Notes under the pieces: model-generated
Seen by the model: only the letters and a program-made list of their open reading frames with translations
Databases searched by the model: none
What the model was told of the DNA's origin: nothing
Shown: piece after piece, positions 18,651-27,003 of the stretch
How positions within the stretch are numbered: the stretch's first letter is position 1
Layout: every line of letters starts with the position of its first letter
Assembly: GCA_964344685.1 (NCBI GenBank)
Contig: CAYFOK010000017.1
Span: 1-64,000 of the forward strand
DNA: 64,000 nucleotides
Direction of reading: 5' to 3'
DNA from: Scalindua sp964344685
GTDB taxonomy: Bacteria; Planctomycetota; Brocadiia; Brocadiales; Scalinduaceae
Program-made: the position numbers and the translations under genes

Positions 18651-19343
18651 ATGAATAGAACATATCTATTAATGATCATGGCAATCATCTGCCTGGCAGT
18701 TGCGGGCGGCCTGTTTCCTGCAAAGAGTTGTAATGCAGATACGGCAGGGGCAGCCGGAAAGATGGCGGAGAAAAATCCTGATGATGCAGAGGTTCCATTT
18801 AATCAAGGTGTTGAACATCTCAAATCAGGAATGTATACCGAGGCGATTGAGTCGTTCAAGGAGGCAATAAAGATCGACCCCGATAATGCAAAGGCTCATA
18901 GAACTCTCGGATACGTCTATCTGAACCTGTATATGTATGACGATGCGATTAAGTCGTTAGAGCAGGTGATAAGGATTAAGCCTGATGCAACGGCTCATTA
19001 TAATCTCGGTTTTGCCTTTGGCAAAGCGGGCATGTACAAAGAGGCGGTTGAAGTATACAAGCGTTCGGTATTTCTTAAGCCGGATTATGTAAATGCCTAT
19101 AATGGCCTCGGCAACGCCTATGGTGAACTGGGCAAGTATAAAGAGGCGATTAAGTCGATAAAGGCTGCTATAGATATCGACCCCGGCCATACAATGTCGT
19201 ACTATAATCTCGGCCTTATCTACAATTCATCAGGTGATAAAGAGTCCGCCCTGGACCAGCATGAAATACTGGAAAATCTTGATATTCAACTGGCAAACAA
19301 ACTGTTTAGATTGATTAAGAAATCTAAAATTCAAAAAAAATGA
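18651..19343 (+). CDS. Exported tetratricopeptide-repeat protein
   Basis: Residues 1-30 form a signal sequence with a hydrophobic core MIMAIICLAVAGGLF; a cysteine follows in KSCNAD, so lipoprotein processing is possible but the lipobox is poor. Residues about 47-215 contain five TPR units with the usual 34-residue period, seen as repeated (Y/M)xEAI(E/K)SxxxAIxxDPDNA lines. TPRs are protein-binding scaffolds, and no enzyme domain is attached. The start ATG has no ribosome-binding site but a palindrome lies 19 bases upstream. The partner is unknown. Confidence 0.8.
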   Translation: MNRTYLLMIMAIICLAVAGGLFPAKSCNADTAGAAGKMAEKNPDDAEVPFNQGVEHLKSGMYTEAIESFKEAIKIDPDNAKAHRTLGYVYLNLYMYDDAIKSLEQVIRIKPDATAHYNLGFAFGKAGMYKEAVEVYKRSVFLKPDYVNAYNGLGNAYGELGKYKEAIKSIKAAIDIDPGHTMSYYNLGLIYNSSGDKESALDQHEILENLDIQLANKLFRLIKKSKIQKK

Positions 19344-19376
19344 TTCAGGTCATTTGACATTAGTTTTTTTAATTCG

Positions 19377-19555
19377 CTAAGGAATGCAGGAAGGAAAATA
19401 GTAGGGTAAGTTCAAATAACCAATTCCAAAGTTCAAATGAAACCAAAAGCTGAAATCTAAGAAAAGGCATTTATCGCTTAGGTCTTTTGATCTTTAAACA
19501 TTGATTTGGTATTTGGACTTTGACATTTGGATTTGATATATATTCAATCTACAAT
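19377..19555 (+). repeat. CAAAT element, full copy
   Basis: Runs from CTAAGGAATGCAGGAAGG to GGATTTGATATATATTCAA, with a small deletion in the left half (GAAACCAAAAGC in place of GAAATCCAAAATCAAAAGC). It lies between convergent TPR and FKBP genes. Confidence 0.75.
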
Positions 19556-19603
19556 ATTAAATTTTCAATCCTTCAGCCTTTGCTGTGAATTTGTTTTTCT
19601 TCC

Positions 19604-19630
19604 TGTACCACCCCCCCGGAGGGGGGGATT
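19604..19630 (-). terminator. All-GC hairpin just past the FKBP stop
   Basis: Seven C (19611-19617) and seven G (19621-19627) with a GGA spacer form a very stable stem two bases after the region encoding the FKBP stop. There is no U tract on either strand. It might stall RNA polymerase or protect the transcript end. Confidence 0.35.
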
Positions 19631-19631
19631 A

Positions 19632-20432
19632 TTATAGTGATATAATATCGAGCAGTTCCACGGTGAAAATCAGTGTCTGGTTAGGTCCTATGGCTGGAGG
19701 GGCATTCAGGCCATAAGCCAACGCTGAAGGGATATAGAATTCATACTTAGCGCCAACACTCATAAGCTGCAGGCCTTCAGTCCACCCTTTGATCACCTGG
19801 TTTAATCTAAACTCTGCCGGCTGATTGCGTTTGTACGAGCTGTCAAACTCCTTACCGTCGATCAGAGTGCCGCTGTAATGTACTTTAACCTTATCGGTCG
19901 CCACGGGCTGTGCGCCATTTCCCTCTGTTATAACTTTGTACTGCAGGCCGGACTCGGTTACCTTAACGCCTTCCTTCTCTTTATTGGCGTCAAGAAAAGC
20001 CTGGCCGTTTTTGGCGTTTATATCACCCATGGCTTTAATTGCTGCCTGTGCTTTTTCCCTTAGCTTATTTTGCTGAGCTGCCATAAAAACATTAATCTCG
20101 GACTCTGACAGCGCAAGTTCGCCACCCGTAACCATATCATGCAATCCTCTGGCAAACAGTTCTACATCTACTTCCAATTCATTATTTTTACTGTAAGTGC
20201 CGATTTGGGTGCCAAGGATATAGCTGAACTTTTGAGACTCCGACCACTTGGCTCCGGCACTCTCAGGTTTAGCTTCGGTACTTTCCGGTTTTGCTTCGGT
20301 GCTTTCCGGCTTTGCTTCGGTGCTTTCCGGCTTTGCTTCGGTGCTTGCAGGCTTGGCATCATCCTGTGCAATAGTAACAGCTGAAACAGCAAACAGCATA
20401 AAAACAGCAAACAGCATAATTCTTAGTTTCAC
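19632..20432 (-). CDS. Exported FKBP-type peptidyl-prolyl isomerase (FkpA/Mip-like)
   Basis: Folding helper that isomerises proline bonds outside the cytoplasm. Residues 1-22 are a signal peptide. Residues 26-60 are five 7-residue repeats of the AKPESTE type. Residues 65-155 form the helical Mip/FkpA dimerisation domain (FSYILGTQIG start). Residues 160-266 form the FKBP domain with VHYSGTLIDGKEFDSSY, GWTEGLQLM and the SALAYG, IGPNQTLIFTVELLDI end. The start is GTG at 20432 with GGAGGTT five bases before it, rather than the internal ATG at residue 6. It stands alone between repeats. Confidence 0.92.
   Translation of the reverse strand: MKLRIMLFAVFMLFAVSAVTIAQDDAKPASTEAKPESTEAKPESTEAKPESTEAKPESAGAKWSESQKFSYILGTQIGTYSKNNELEVDVELFARGLHDMVTGGELALSESEINVFMAAQQNKLREKAQAAIKAMGDINAKNGQAFLDANKEKEGVKVTESGLQYKVITEGNGAQPVATDKVKVHYSGTLIDGKEFDSSYKRNQPAEFRLNQVIKGWTEGLQLMSVGAKYEFYIPSALAYGLNAPPAIGPNQTLIFTVELLDIISL
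20253..20357 (-). repeat. 21-bp tandem repeat encoding AKPESTE
   Basis: Five units of exactly 21 bases encode residues 26-60 of the isomerase. The middle three units are identical or nearly so, and the first (PAS) and last (PESAG) differ. Such exact copies change number easily by slippage, so linker length may vary between strains. Confidence 0.8.
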
Positions 20433-21032
20433 AACAACCTCCTCAACCAGTAATTTATAAAAATAAAGGCTAAATCATACGTGAATTTAGATTTTTAATC
20501 AAGTAATATAGCTGGAGGGGAAGTTTGAAGTGCCTACCTGTCCGCCAGTTTGTCAGGTGGGAAGCTATTGGGATTGAATATTTAATATTGTATATTGAAG
20601 ATTGAATATATATCAAATCCAAATGTCAAAGTCCAAATACCAAATCAATGTTTAAAGATCAAAAGACCTAAGCAATAGATGCCTTTTCTTAGATTTGAGC
20701 TTTTGATTTTGGATTTCATTTGAACTTTGGATTTGGTTATTTGAACTTACCCTATTATTCTCCTCCCTTCCTGCTTTCCTGAACGGTATTATTTCTTTGT
20801 CTTTAATCTCAGTGCTTTTCCGTGTTTTTCCCCGTGGTTAAAACTTTTCTACTTCAACATTTTACATTCCTTGTTCGATATTCGATATTCTCCTTATTCC
20901 TTTGCGCTCTTTGTGTCTTGGTGTGAGGTATTACTTTCCCATCGCAAATCACTATTGACAAATGAGCAATATCTAGCTGTAATAGTTAGAGATGTGACCC
21001 TGGTATTTTTCCAGAATTTTTGTTTCATTCTT
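20433..21032. repeat. Intergenic region with an inverted CAAAT element
   Basis: An inverted full copy of the CAAAT element fills 20602-20780 (begins TATATCAAATCCAAATGTC, ends CTCCTCCCTTCCTGC). It is followed by TTTTCCGTGGTTAAAAC, TTGTTCGATATTCGATATTC and TTTGCGCTCTTTGTGTC words up to about 20940. An open frame through 20871-21032 is repeat sequence and I do not count it as coding. Confidence 0.65.
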
Positions 21033-21857
21033 ATGGAAAAAAAATCTGAAAACGACAAAACGCATAGTAGTTTATCCCTGGAAAAGATAGCAAACGAACT
21101 GTTTACGATTTTTGAAAAAGAGATTATGTTCCAGAGGTACTATCCGCCTAAAGAGAGCTTTGAGAAGAGAACGGAGGAGTATTTCGCGCAAAAATCCAAA
21201 GAGATGGAGATGGAGAGCGGTGAGTTTAAGGACAGTGAAATTGAGCTGCTGAGAAACCGCGTATTTAAGGATATTTTGCCGTCATATTTTGAATACCGGC
21301 ATCTTAAAGACAGTTTCCTGGAGAGGGTTCAAAAGAGAAGCCTTTTGAAATATATCGGTTTTACCATGCTGGGTTTTGAGGCGTTAGAGGTAATTTTTTT
21401 AAGAACAGGAGCGTTTGCTCCTCCGACCTTGATCGGATCTATTTTGCTTGAAATCTGCCTGGGTTATGCAATTTATAAGCTTAAAAATATAAAGGACCTG
21501 GATAAGATCGATGCTGCCAAAGAACATTTTTTTGCAACGGTCCATAACACCATGGAAAGTCTGAGTATCGACATCGAATACAGTCAGTTCCAGCACAAAA
21601 AAGGCAGCGATAAGATAACTAATGAGATTAACGAATTATTGAAAAAATATGATAATAAAGACCATTTCTGGGACGACTTTATTAAAATCCGCAAACACGA
21701 CCCGACCACCCGGGAGGCATTTGACAAATTGAACACTCCGAACTTTAGTGACTTTGTACAGCTCCATTTTGATGATAAATACAACTCCCAGATCAGGAAG
21801 ATCAGATACGACGAGCTCTTTAAACAGGCTGAATGCTATTTTGAAGATAAACAATAA
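21033..21857 (+). CDS. Hypothetical membrane protein, 274 residues
   Basis: Not recognised. I start it at ATG 21033 because the open frame upstream is intergenic repeat sequence. Residues 1-105 are charged and helical. Two hydrophobic segments at about 112-131 (YIGFTMLGFEALEVIFL) and 135-155 (PPTLIGSILLEICLGYAIYKL) make a membrane hairpin. Residues 156-274 are again charged, probably cytoplasmic on the same side as the N-terminus. There is no clear ribosome-binding site. An ion-channel or membrane-sensor role would be guesswork. Neighbours are unrelated. Confidence 0.6.
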   Translation: MEKKSENDKTHSSLSLEKIANELFTIFEKEIMFQRYYPPKESFEKRTEEYFAQKSKEMEMESGEFKDSEIELLRNRVFKDILPSYFEYRHLKDSFLERVQKRSLLKYIGFTMLGFEALEVIFLRTGAFAPPTLIGSILLEICLGYAIYKLKNIKDLDKIDAAKEHFFATVHNTMESLSIDIEYSQFQHKKGSDKITNEINELLKKYDNKDHFWDDFIKIRKHDPTTREAFDKLNTPNFSDFVQLHFDDKYNSQIRKIRYDELFKQAECYFEDKQ

Positions 21858-22070
21858 GGGGAAAAGTGACTAAAGTTTAAAGTGTTCTAATGTATAAACA
21901 AGTGACTAAAGTGTGAAGTGATCTAAAGTGCCTAAAGTTATGGTGGTCAATTGTCAATTAGTAATTATTAATTGTTTTCTCTTTTCTTTGCGTCTTCTTG
22001 TCCTCGGCGTTTTGTGTCCGGGGAGCGGTGAAAATTCTTTTGCCTGTTTTCCTGAGCGGAAGAGGGTCTT
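21858..22070. repeat. CTAAAG and AATTATTAATT word repeats
   Basis: Five CTAAAG-type words (21868, 21905, 21921 and nearby) at roughly 10-20 base spacing, then AATTAGTAATTATTAATTG, then a CCTCGGCGTTTTGTGTCCGG block also seen at 32158 and 33058. The last 20 bases supply the AGAGGG ribosome-binding site of the ribokinase gene. Confidence 0.6.
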
Positions 22071-22991
22071 ATGACACGAATTGCTGTTATTGGCAGTTTA
22101 AATATGGATCTGGTAGTGCGGGCGCCTCGAATTCCGAAACCCGGTGAAACAATTATCGGTGCAGACGATCTGCATATGATACCCGGGGGTAAGGGTGCAA
22201 ATCAGGCCTGCGCCGCGGCCATGCTTGGAGCCGAAGTGTCTATGGCGGGCCGCGTGGGTGATGACATGTTTGGCGAACAGCTGATAACCGGTCTGAAAAA
22301 TGCCGGTGTTGATACTCGCAATGTTACCCGCGACCCGGATGCTCCCACCGGTATTGCGATGATTGTGGTTGATGAAGAGGGGCAGAACAGCATAGTCGTA
22401 TCGTCAGGGGCAAACGGGCGTATATCTCCTGAGGATGTATCACGGGCTGAGACGGTAATCGGGTCATCGGATCTGACCTTACTTCAATTAGAGATACCTC
22501 TGCCCGCTGTTATTAAGGCGGCAAAGGCTGCTCGAAACCGGGGGATAAAGGTCATACTGAACCCTGCCCCTGCGCAGCAGCTGCCCGCGGAGCTGCTCTC
22601 TCTTACGGATATCCTGATTCCCAACGAAACGGAAGCCGCCATGCTGTCCGGATGTGATGTCAGTACGGATGCCGGGATCAAACAGGCCGCTGCCTGGCTG
22701 TGCCAATCCGGAGTAAAGACGGTCATCATGACCAGGGGGAGCCGGGGTGCTTCGCTGATTACGGAAAACGAGATCGAAAATTTCCCTGCCTTTTCGGTTG
22801 ATGCGGTTGATACAACCGCGGCGGGTGATGCCTTTGTCGGGGGTTTTGCCGTCGCACTTGCTGAAGGCAGGCCTCTATCGGAAGCGGTCATGTACGGCAA
22901 CGCGGCCGGTGCCTTATCCGCAGCAAAACCTGGTGCACAACCTTCGATGCCCTGCCGTGATGCCCTGGACAAAATGCTTCAGGCTATGTAA
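22071..22991 (+). CDS. rbsK: Ribokinase
   Basis: Phosphorylates D-ribose to ribose 5-phosphate with ATP. The 306-residue length and PfkB-family motifs fit: GGKGANQACAAAMLGAE near residues 39-55 for substrate binding, LLQLEIP near 142, PNETEA near 185, and DTTAAGDAFVGGF with catalytic base D253. The nucleoside hydrolase gene follows after 51 bases on the same strand. Together they turn nucleosides into base plus ribose, then ribose 5-phosphate. No transporter gene is next to them, so internal nucleoside turnover is as likely as uptake. Confidence 0.9.
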   Translation: MTRIAVIGSLNMDLVVRAPRIPKPGETIIGADDLHMIPGGKGANQACAAAMLGAEVSMAGRVGDDMFGEQLITGLKNAGVDTRNVTRDPDAPTGIAMIVVDEEGQNSIVVSSGANGRISPEDVSRAETVIGSSDLTLLQLEIPLPAVIKAAKAARNRGIKVILNPAPAQQLPAELLSLTDILIPNETEAAMLSGCDVSTDAGIKQAAAWLCQSGVKTVIMTRGSRGASLITENEIENFPAFSVDAVDTTAAGDAFVGGFAVALAEGRPLSEAVMYGNAAGALSAAKPGAQPSMPCRDALDKMLQAM

Positions 22992-23042
22992 GACCAGGTA
23001 AATACTTTTTTGTATTAATACAAAAGATAAGGAAAGATAATC

Positions 23043-23969
23043 ATGCGCCGATTCCTGATTGACACCGATACTGCCTCGGATGATGCCGTTGCCCTGGTCA
23101 TGGCTCTTACATACCCTGATGTCGAGGTTGAGGCGATTACGGTTGTTAGTGGTAATGTTAACGTAGATCAGGCGGTACAGAATGCACTTTATACCGTCGA
23201 ACTTTGCGGTAAGCGGGTGCCGGTTTACCGCGGAGCGGAAAAGCCGGTCCGCCGTCCGCTGGTAACGGCGGAGTATGCACACGGCGAAGACGGGATGGGT
23301 GATATAGGGCTGCCTCTTTCCGGCAGAACACCTGCCGAGGGAGATGGAGTAACGGCAATTATCGAAACAATCCACAGTTTTGCGGGTGATATTACACTGG
23401 TCACGCTCGGCCCGTTAACAAATATTGCACTGGCGCTGCAGCAGGACCCTTCAATTGCAGGAGAGGTCAAAGAGTGTGTCGTTATGGGCGGGACAGGCCA
23501 GGGCCGCGGCAACGTAACACCGGTTGCAGAGTATAACATCTGGGTAGACCCTGAAGCAGCCGGGATTGTCTTTGAATCTGCCTTACCGGTAAAGATGGTC
23601 GGGTGGGATGCTTCGCTCGCACACGCTGTATTCAATGCACAGGAGATGGAGGAGCTGCGCAGTGTCGGGACCCCTCTGGCGGAGTTCTGTGTGGATATTC
23701 AGAAGGTCCTGAACAGATTTTCTGTTAAAGAGATGAGTATGGACGGTTTCGATCTGCCGGACCCGCTTGCCATGGCAGTTGCCCTTGATCCTGAGGTGGC
23801 AACCGAGACCAGATTTCTGCATGTGGCAATAGAGAAAGAGAGTGAACTCTGCCGCGGGCAAACCGTAGTTGATCATCTGGGTGTTACCAGACAGGAGCCG
23901 AATGTTGCGGTAGTACTAAAAGCCTCGCGTGAAAGATTCCTGCGCATCTTGTACAGTGCCGTACGGTAG
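23043..23969 (+). CDS. Inosine/uridine-preferring nucleoside hydrolase family protein
   Basis: Calcium-dependent N-ribohydrolase that splits ribonucleosides into base and ribose. The N-terminal DTDTASDD gives the calcium ligands D9, D13 and D14. TLGPLTNIALAL (about 119-130), VMGGTG (about 149) and VAEYNIWVDPEAA (about 160-172) are family hallmarks. Near the C-terminus the usual HDPLA motif reads PDPLA, so the active-site histidine of classical members is a proline here, as in some group members with different mechanism. A good AAGGAAAG site precedes the ATG. Operon partner of ribokinase. Confidence 0.85.
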   Translation: MRRFLIDTDTASDDAVALVMALTYPDVEVEAITVVSGNVNVDQAVQNALYTVELCGKRVPVYRGAEKPVRRPLVTAEYAHGEDGMGDIGLPLSGRTPAEGDGVTAIIETIHSFAGDITLVTLGPLTNIALALQQDPSIAGEVKECVVMGGTGQGRGNVTPVAEYNIWVDPEAAGIVFESALPVKMVGWDASLAHAVFNAQEMEELRSVGTPLAEFCVDIQKVLNRFSVKEMSMDGFDLPDPLAMAVALDPEVATETRFLHVAIEKESELCRGQTVVDHLGVTRQEPNVAVVLKASRERFLRILYSAVR

Positions 23970-24282
23970 TTATTTAAAATAAGGAACCAGCCACAGACCT
24001 ATACAGGCAAAGACTTATTTTTTATTTATTACTATATAAACTTCACTTTATTATATTCTAAAAACTTTAAAGTAAACAGGGCATCAAAATCAGATGCACT
24101 GTGGCTGAGAGACGCCTTGAATAGAGAAGGTAAACAGTTTGGAACTCAGGTAATATTGAACAAAGATAACACCCTTACACTGCAATAGGATTAGATTTTT
24201 TGACAGATAAATGTGGTATAATATAGTAAAAGATTACATATATTATTACGTTTTTCATAAAGATATTTAGAGGAAAACTACC
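23970..24282. other. Leader region with a possible structured RNA, upstream of the aldo/keto reductase
   Basis: No gene. At 24078-24180 the sequence has a GCATC/GATGC hairpin, a GGCTGAGAG element, a GGAACTCAGGTAATATTG stretch and a closing ACCCTT. This order faintly recalls a TPP riboswitch, but key conserved bases differ and the promoter at 24200 lies downstream of it, so it may instead belong to the end of the nucleoside hydrolase transcript. Confidence 0.25.
24200..24227 (+). promoter_or_regulatory. Sigma-70-type promoter of the aldo/keto reductase gene
   Basis: TTGACA at 24200-24205 and TATAGT at 24222-24227 with 16-base spacing. A TATAAT at 24217 is too close to the -35 box. The start codon lies 56 bases past the -10 box, with AGAGGA before it. 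Confidence 0.55.
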
Positions 24283-25281
24283 ATGATAAACCGGCGCAAT
24301 TTTCTTAAATCATTAGCAGCCCTGACTGCAGGTTTTCTTATACCAGGATGCGGCCAGGAACTATTAACAGGCAACGAGAAATCGGCCGGTGACCTTCTTG
24401 GCGAGCTTCTGCCTACGCGAGTACTTGGGCGTACCGGCGAGGCAGTTACCATGCTTGGCCTTGGAGGCTGGCATATCGGGCGGATGAACAGACGTGACGC
24501 ACAGGCTACAATAGAAGCAGCCCTTGAAGGAGGGGTACGGTTCTTCGACACTGCAGAAACATACCAATCGGGAGATAGTGAAAGATATTTAGGAGAATTT
24601 CTTACCCCAAAATATCGTGACGCTGTTTATATCATGACTAAATCCACTGCCAAAGATGCCAACACTGCCCTAAAACATCTCGAAGGATCTTTACGCCGGA
24701 TGAAGACGGATTATCTTGATCTCTGGCAGGTTCATGCCCTGAACAGCCCGGAGGATACTGATGAGCGCATGCAGAATGGCGTGTTTAATGTCATGATGGA
24801 GGCAAAGAAATCCGGCAAGACTCGCCATATCGGTTTTACTGGACATACTATACCCACGTCGCATCTGCGCGTACTCGAAAATACAGATATCTTTGATACC
24901 TGTCAGATGCCCGTAAATATAGCAGATCCGAGTTATGAGAGTTTTATAGAAAAGGTAATGCCTCAATTAGTTGAACGCAAGATCGGGATACTGGCAATGA
25001 AGACACTTGCCAACGGAGGATTCTTTGGGGGTTCTCAACATGGGCAGCACGGGAACAAACCAAAAGTCGTACCAAATGTTGTAAGCATACGTGAAGCCCT
25101 TCACTTCTCCTGGTCTCTTCCGGTGAGTGTTCTGATCACCGGCCCTGATAATCCTGAGCACATGAAGGAAAAAATCGCACTGGCACGATCCTTTATTGGT
25201 ATGGATGAAGCAGAGCGCCAGGCATTGGTGGAGAAAGTTGCCGGCATGGCAGGCAGGGATGTGGAGTTCTATAAGGCATAG
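24283..25281 (+). CDS. Tat-signalled aldo/keto reductase
   Basis: Residues 1-24 hold a twin-arginine signal (RRNFLK at 4-9) and a hydrophobic run to LIPGC, so the protein may be exported and possibly lipid-anchored at C23. Residues 45-330 are an AKR barrel with the catalytic tetrad D89, Y94, K120 and H151 (FFDTAETY, MTKS, WQVH). In cytoplasmic members NADPH reduces carbonyls; an exported AKR would lack free NADPH, so folding with cofactor before Tat export is the usual explanation. Expressed from the promoter at 24200. Monocistronic. Confidence 0.85.
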   Translation: MINRRNFLKSLAALTAGFLIPGCGQELLTGNEKSAGDLLGELLPTRVLGRTGEAVTMLGLGGWHIGRMNRRDAQATIEAALEGGVRFFDTAETYQSGDSERYLGEFLTPKYRDAVYIMTKSTAKDANTALKHLEGSLRRMKTDYLDLWQVHALNSPEDTDERMQNGVFNVMMEAKKSGKTRHIGFTGHTIPTSHLRVLENTDIFDTCQMPVNIADPSYESFIEKVMPQLVERKIGILAMKTLANGGFFGGSQHGQHGNKPKVVPNVVSIREALHFSWSLPVSVLITGPDNPEHMKEKIALARSFIGMDEAERQALVEKVAGMAGRDVEFYKA

Positions 25282-25780
25282 ATTTTCCCATATATCGAAC
25301 CTATCCCTGACACATCTAAAGTAATGATAATAGGGCCAACACCCTTTTATTCTAACTCTCCCTTTTAGATTGAATATTTAATATTGGTCATTATAATTCC
25401 TCACACAAAGTCACGAAGAACACAAAGAATTTAATCCGCTAAGGAATGCAGGAAGGGAGGAAAATAGTAGAGTAAGTTCAAATGACCAAATCCAAAGTTC
25501 AAATGAAATCCAAAATCAAAAGCTCAAATCTAAGAAAAAGGCATCTACTGCTTAATTCATTTGATCTTTAAGCATTGATTTGATATTTGAGCTTTTGCAT
25601 TTGGATTTAATAACTATTCTCCTTTTTCCTTTGTTTTTAACTTCAGTGTATATCTGTGAAAATCCGTGGTTAAATATCTCTTTTGCTTTTCCTTTTTTCC
25701 GTGATTTTTCGTCTCTTTCGTGGTTAAATTTATTTTTATCATATTGTCATATTTACCGACAACTTAGGAGGGTTGAATTA
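25282..25780. repeat. Intergenic repeats with a full CAAAT element at 25433-25612
   Basis: CACAAAGTCACGAAGAACAC words at 25401, then a full CAAAT element from CTAAGGAATGCAGGAAGG to GCATTTGGATTTAATAAC, then TATCTGTGAAAATCCGTGG and TTTCGTGGTTAAA words to about 25730. An open frame beginning at 25580 runs through this repeat into the cytochrome gene, but its first 67 codons are repeat sequence. Confidence 0.7.
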
Positions 25781-26089
25781 ATGAAGCTGCGTTTTTGTCT
25801 CTATATACTGTTTGCAGTAACACTCGTTATTATCCTGCAGGTTAACTCCTGCCATGATGCGGCTGCGGCAGAGGATGTGCAGGAGGAAGTATCGGAGGTC
25901 GAGAAGCTCTACAGGTACAAATGTTCGCTCTGTCACCCGGTACCTGACATAGAAGCCCTTGGTTATACCTACCAGCAGTGGCTGAACGTAATGAAAGCCA
26001 TGCACGAACCCGGCAGATACGGAGAGTCGGTAAATGCAGAAGATGATGCCCGCCTAAAAGACTACCTCAAGAAAATGAGTAAGAAATGA
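25781..26089 (+). CDS. Small exported c-type cytochrome (monoheme)
   Basis: A 102-residue protein. Residues 1-30 are a signal sequence; C24 in VNSC could make it a lipoprotein. The heme-binding motif is C48-SLC-H52, and M74 in KAMHEPGRY or M71 may serve as the sixth ligand. The C-terminal helix ends DYLKKMSKK, as in small cytochromes that bind one heme in the periplasm. Start ATG 25781 is chosen because TAGGAGGG lies ten bases upstream, whereas the longer open frame is repeat. Electron partner unknown; no respiratory gene is adjacent. Confidence 0.8.
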   Translation: MKLRFCLYILFAVTLVIILQVNSCHDAAAAEDVQEEVSEVEKLYRYKCSLCHPVPDIEALGYTYQQWLNVMKAMHEPGRYGESVNAEDDARLKDYLKKMSKK

Positions 26090-26543
26090 CAGCGTAAATC
26101 TGTGTATAGAGTCAATAACAATTGGTACTTGAGCAGAAAAGTGTGAAGTGAACTAAAGCTATTGGGATTGAATATTTAATATTGTATATTGAAGATTGGC
26201 GATTAGAATTCCTCACACGAAGTCACGAAGAATACAAAGGGTTTTAACCGCTAAGGAATGCAGGAAGGGAGGAAAATAGTAGGGTAAGTTCAAATGACCA
26301 AATCCAAAGTTCAAATGAAATCCAAAATCAAAAGCTCAAATCTAAGAAAAAGGCATCTATCGCTTAGTTCTTTTGATCTTTAAGCATTGATTTGGTATTT
26401 AGATTTGATATATATTCAATCTTCAATCTACAATATTAAATTTTCAATCCTTCAGCCTTCGCGGTGAACAATCTTTTCCGTTGCAAAACACCCCCACCTT
26501 TTTATATTATAATGACTTACATTTGTATGCTATAATTTGCCAT
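26090..26543. repeat. Intergenic repeats with a full CAAAT element at 26251-26415
   Basis: GTGAACTAAAGC and TTGAATATTTAATATTGTATATTGAAG words, CACACGAAGTCACGAAGAA, then a full CAAAT element (CTAAGGAATGCAGGAAGG to GATTTGATATATATTC) and TTCGCGGTGAACAATC. The last 60 bases hold the promoter of the DUF4160 gene. This copy is the nearest relative of the one at 25433, only 650 bases away. Confidence 0.7.
26481..26508 (+). promoter_or_regulatory. Promoter with TTGCAAAACACCCCC spacer, copy 1
   Basis: TTGCAA at 26481-26486, 16-base spacer containing ACACCCCC, and TATATT at 26503-26508. The same block with TATAAT is at 33100-33127, in each case right after a GCGGTGAACA word. The next start codon is 26544. 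Confidence 0.45.
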
Positions 26544-26792
26544 ATGAGTCCTACTGTTTTCAAAGAGGGGAAATATCGGTTTCACTTCTTTTCAAAAGAA
26601 GAGGAAAGAATACACATACATGTTGTTTCTCCCGATGGAGAAGCTAAATTCTGGATAGAGCCAACTATTTCTTTGGCAACTTATTCTGATTTAACAAAGA
26701 GAGAACTTAATTTTTTACAAAAAACAGTTGAGAAGCACAAAAATGAAATCATTAGAAAATGGAAAAAACATTTCAAAACCGGAAATAACTAA
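26544..26792 (+). CDS. DUF4160 domain protein
   Basis: An 82-residue protein starting MSPTVFKEGKYRFHFFS, matching the DUF4160 pattern of small proteins with an early FxFFSxEExxxHIHV core (here EEERIHIHVVSPDGEAKFW). DUF4160 genes often sit just upstream of a DUF2442 gene, as here, and the pair behaves like a toxin-antitoxin or stress module in reports; the activity is not settled. I start at ATG 26544 because upstream codons cover the promoter. It overlaps the next gene by 50 bases. Confidence 0.8.
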   Translation: MSPTVFKEGKYRFHFFSKEEERIHIHVVSPDGEAKFWIEPTISLATYSDLTKRELNFLQKTVEKHKNEIIRKWKKHFKTGNN

Positions 26793-27003
26793 TATTTCGG
26801 AACATGGGTTTTGGATCTTTCTTGACAAGAAAGAATACTTTCTTCCCTTTGCTAAATACCCCTGGTTTAAGGATGCTAAAATATCATCTTTAATTAATGT
26901 TAAGCTGATACACGGTCATCATCTCAACTGGCCTGAGTTGGATGTTGATTTATCCATAGAAATTTTAAGTAATCCGGAAAGATATCCTTTAAACTACACG
27001 TAA
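26743..27003 (+). CDS. DUF2442 domain protein
   Basis: An 86-residue partner of DUF4160. The core reads FWIFLDKKEYFLPFAKYPWFKDAKISSL, followed by the HHLNWPELDVDLSIE segment typical of DUF2442. The ATG at 26743 lies inside the DUF4160 gene; a TTG at 26728 in frame is the alternative. The 50-base overlap implies coupled translation, as in type II toxin-antitoxin pairs. Which partner would be the toxin cannot be said. Confidence 0.8.
   Translation: MKSLENGKNISKPEITNISEHGFWIFLDKKEYFLPFAKYPWFKDAKISSLINVKLIHGHHLNWPELDVDLSIEILSNPERYPLNYT

Noticed and set aside
20871..21032. N-terminal extension of the 274-residue membrane protein
   Set aside because: The 54 codons are TTCGATATTCGATATTC and TTTGCGCTCTTTGTG repeat words; ATG 21033 is the first codon in unique sequence.
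25580..25780. 67-residue extension of the small cytochrome c
   Set aside because: Covers the end of a CAAAT element and word repeats; ATG 25781 has a strong TAGGAGGG site and starts a proper signal peptide.
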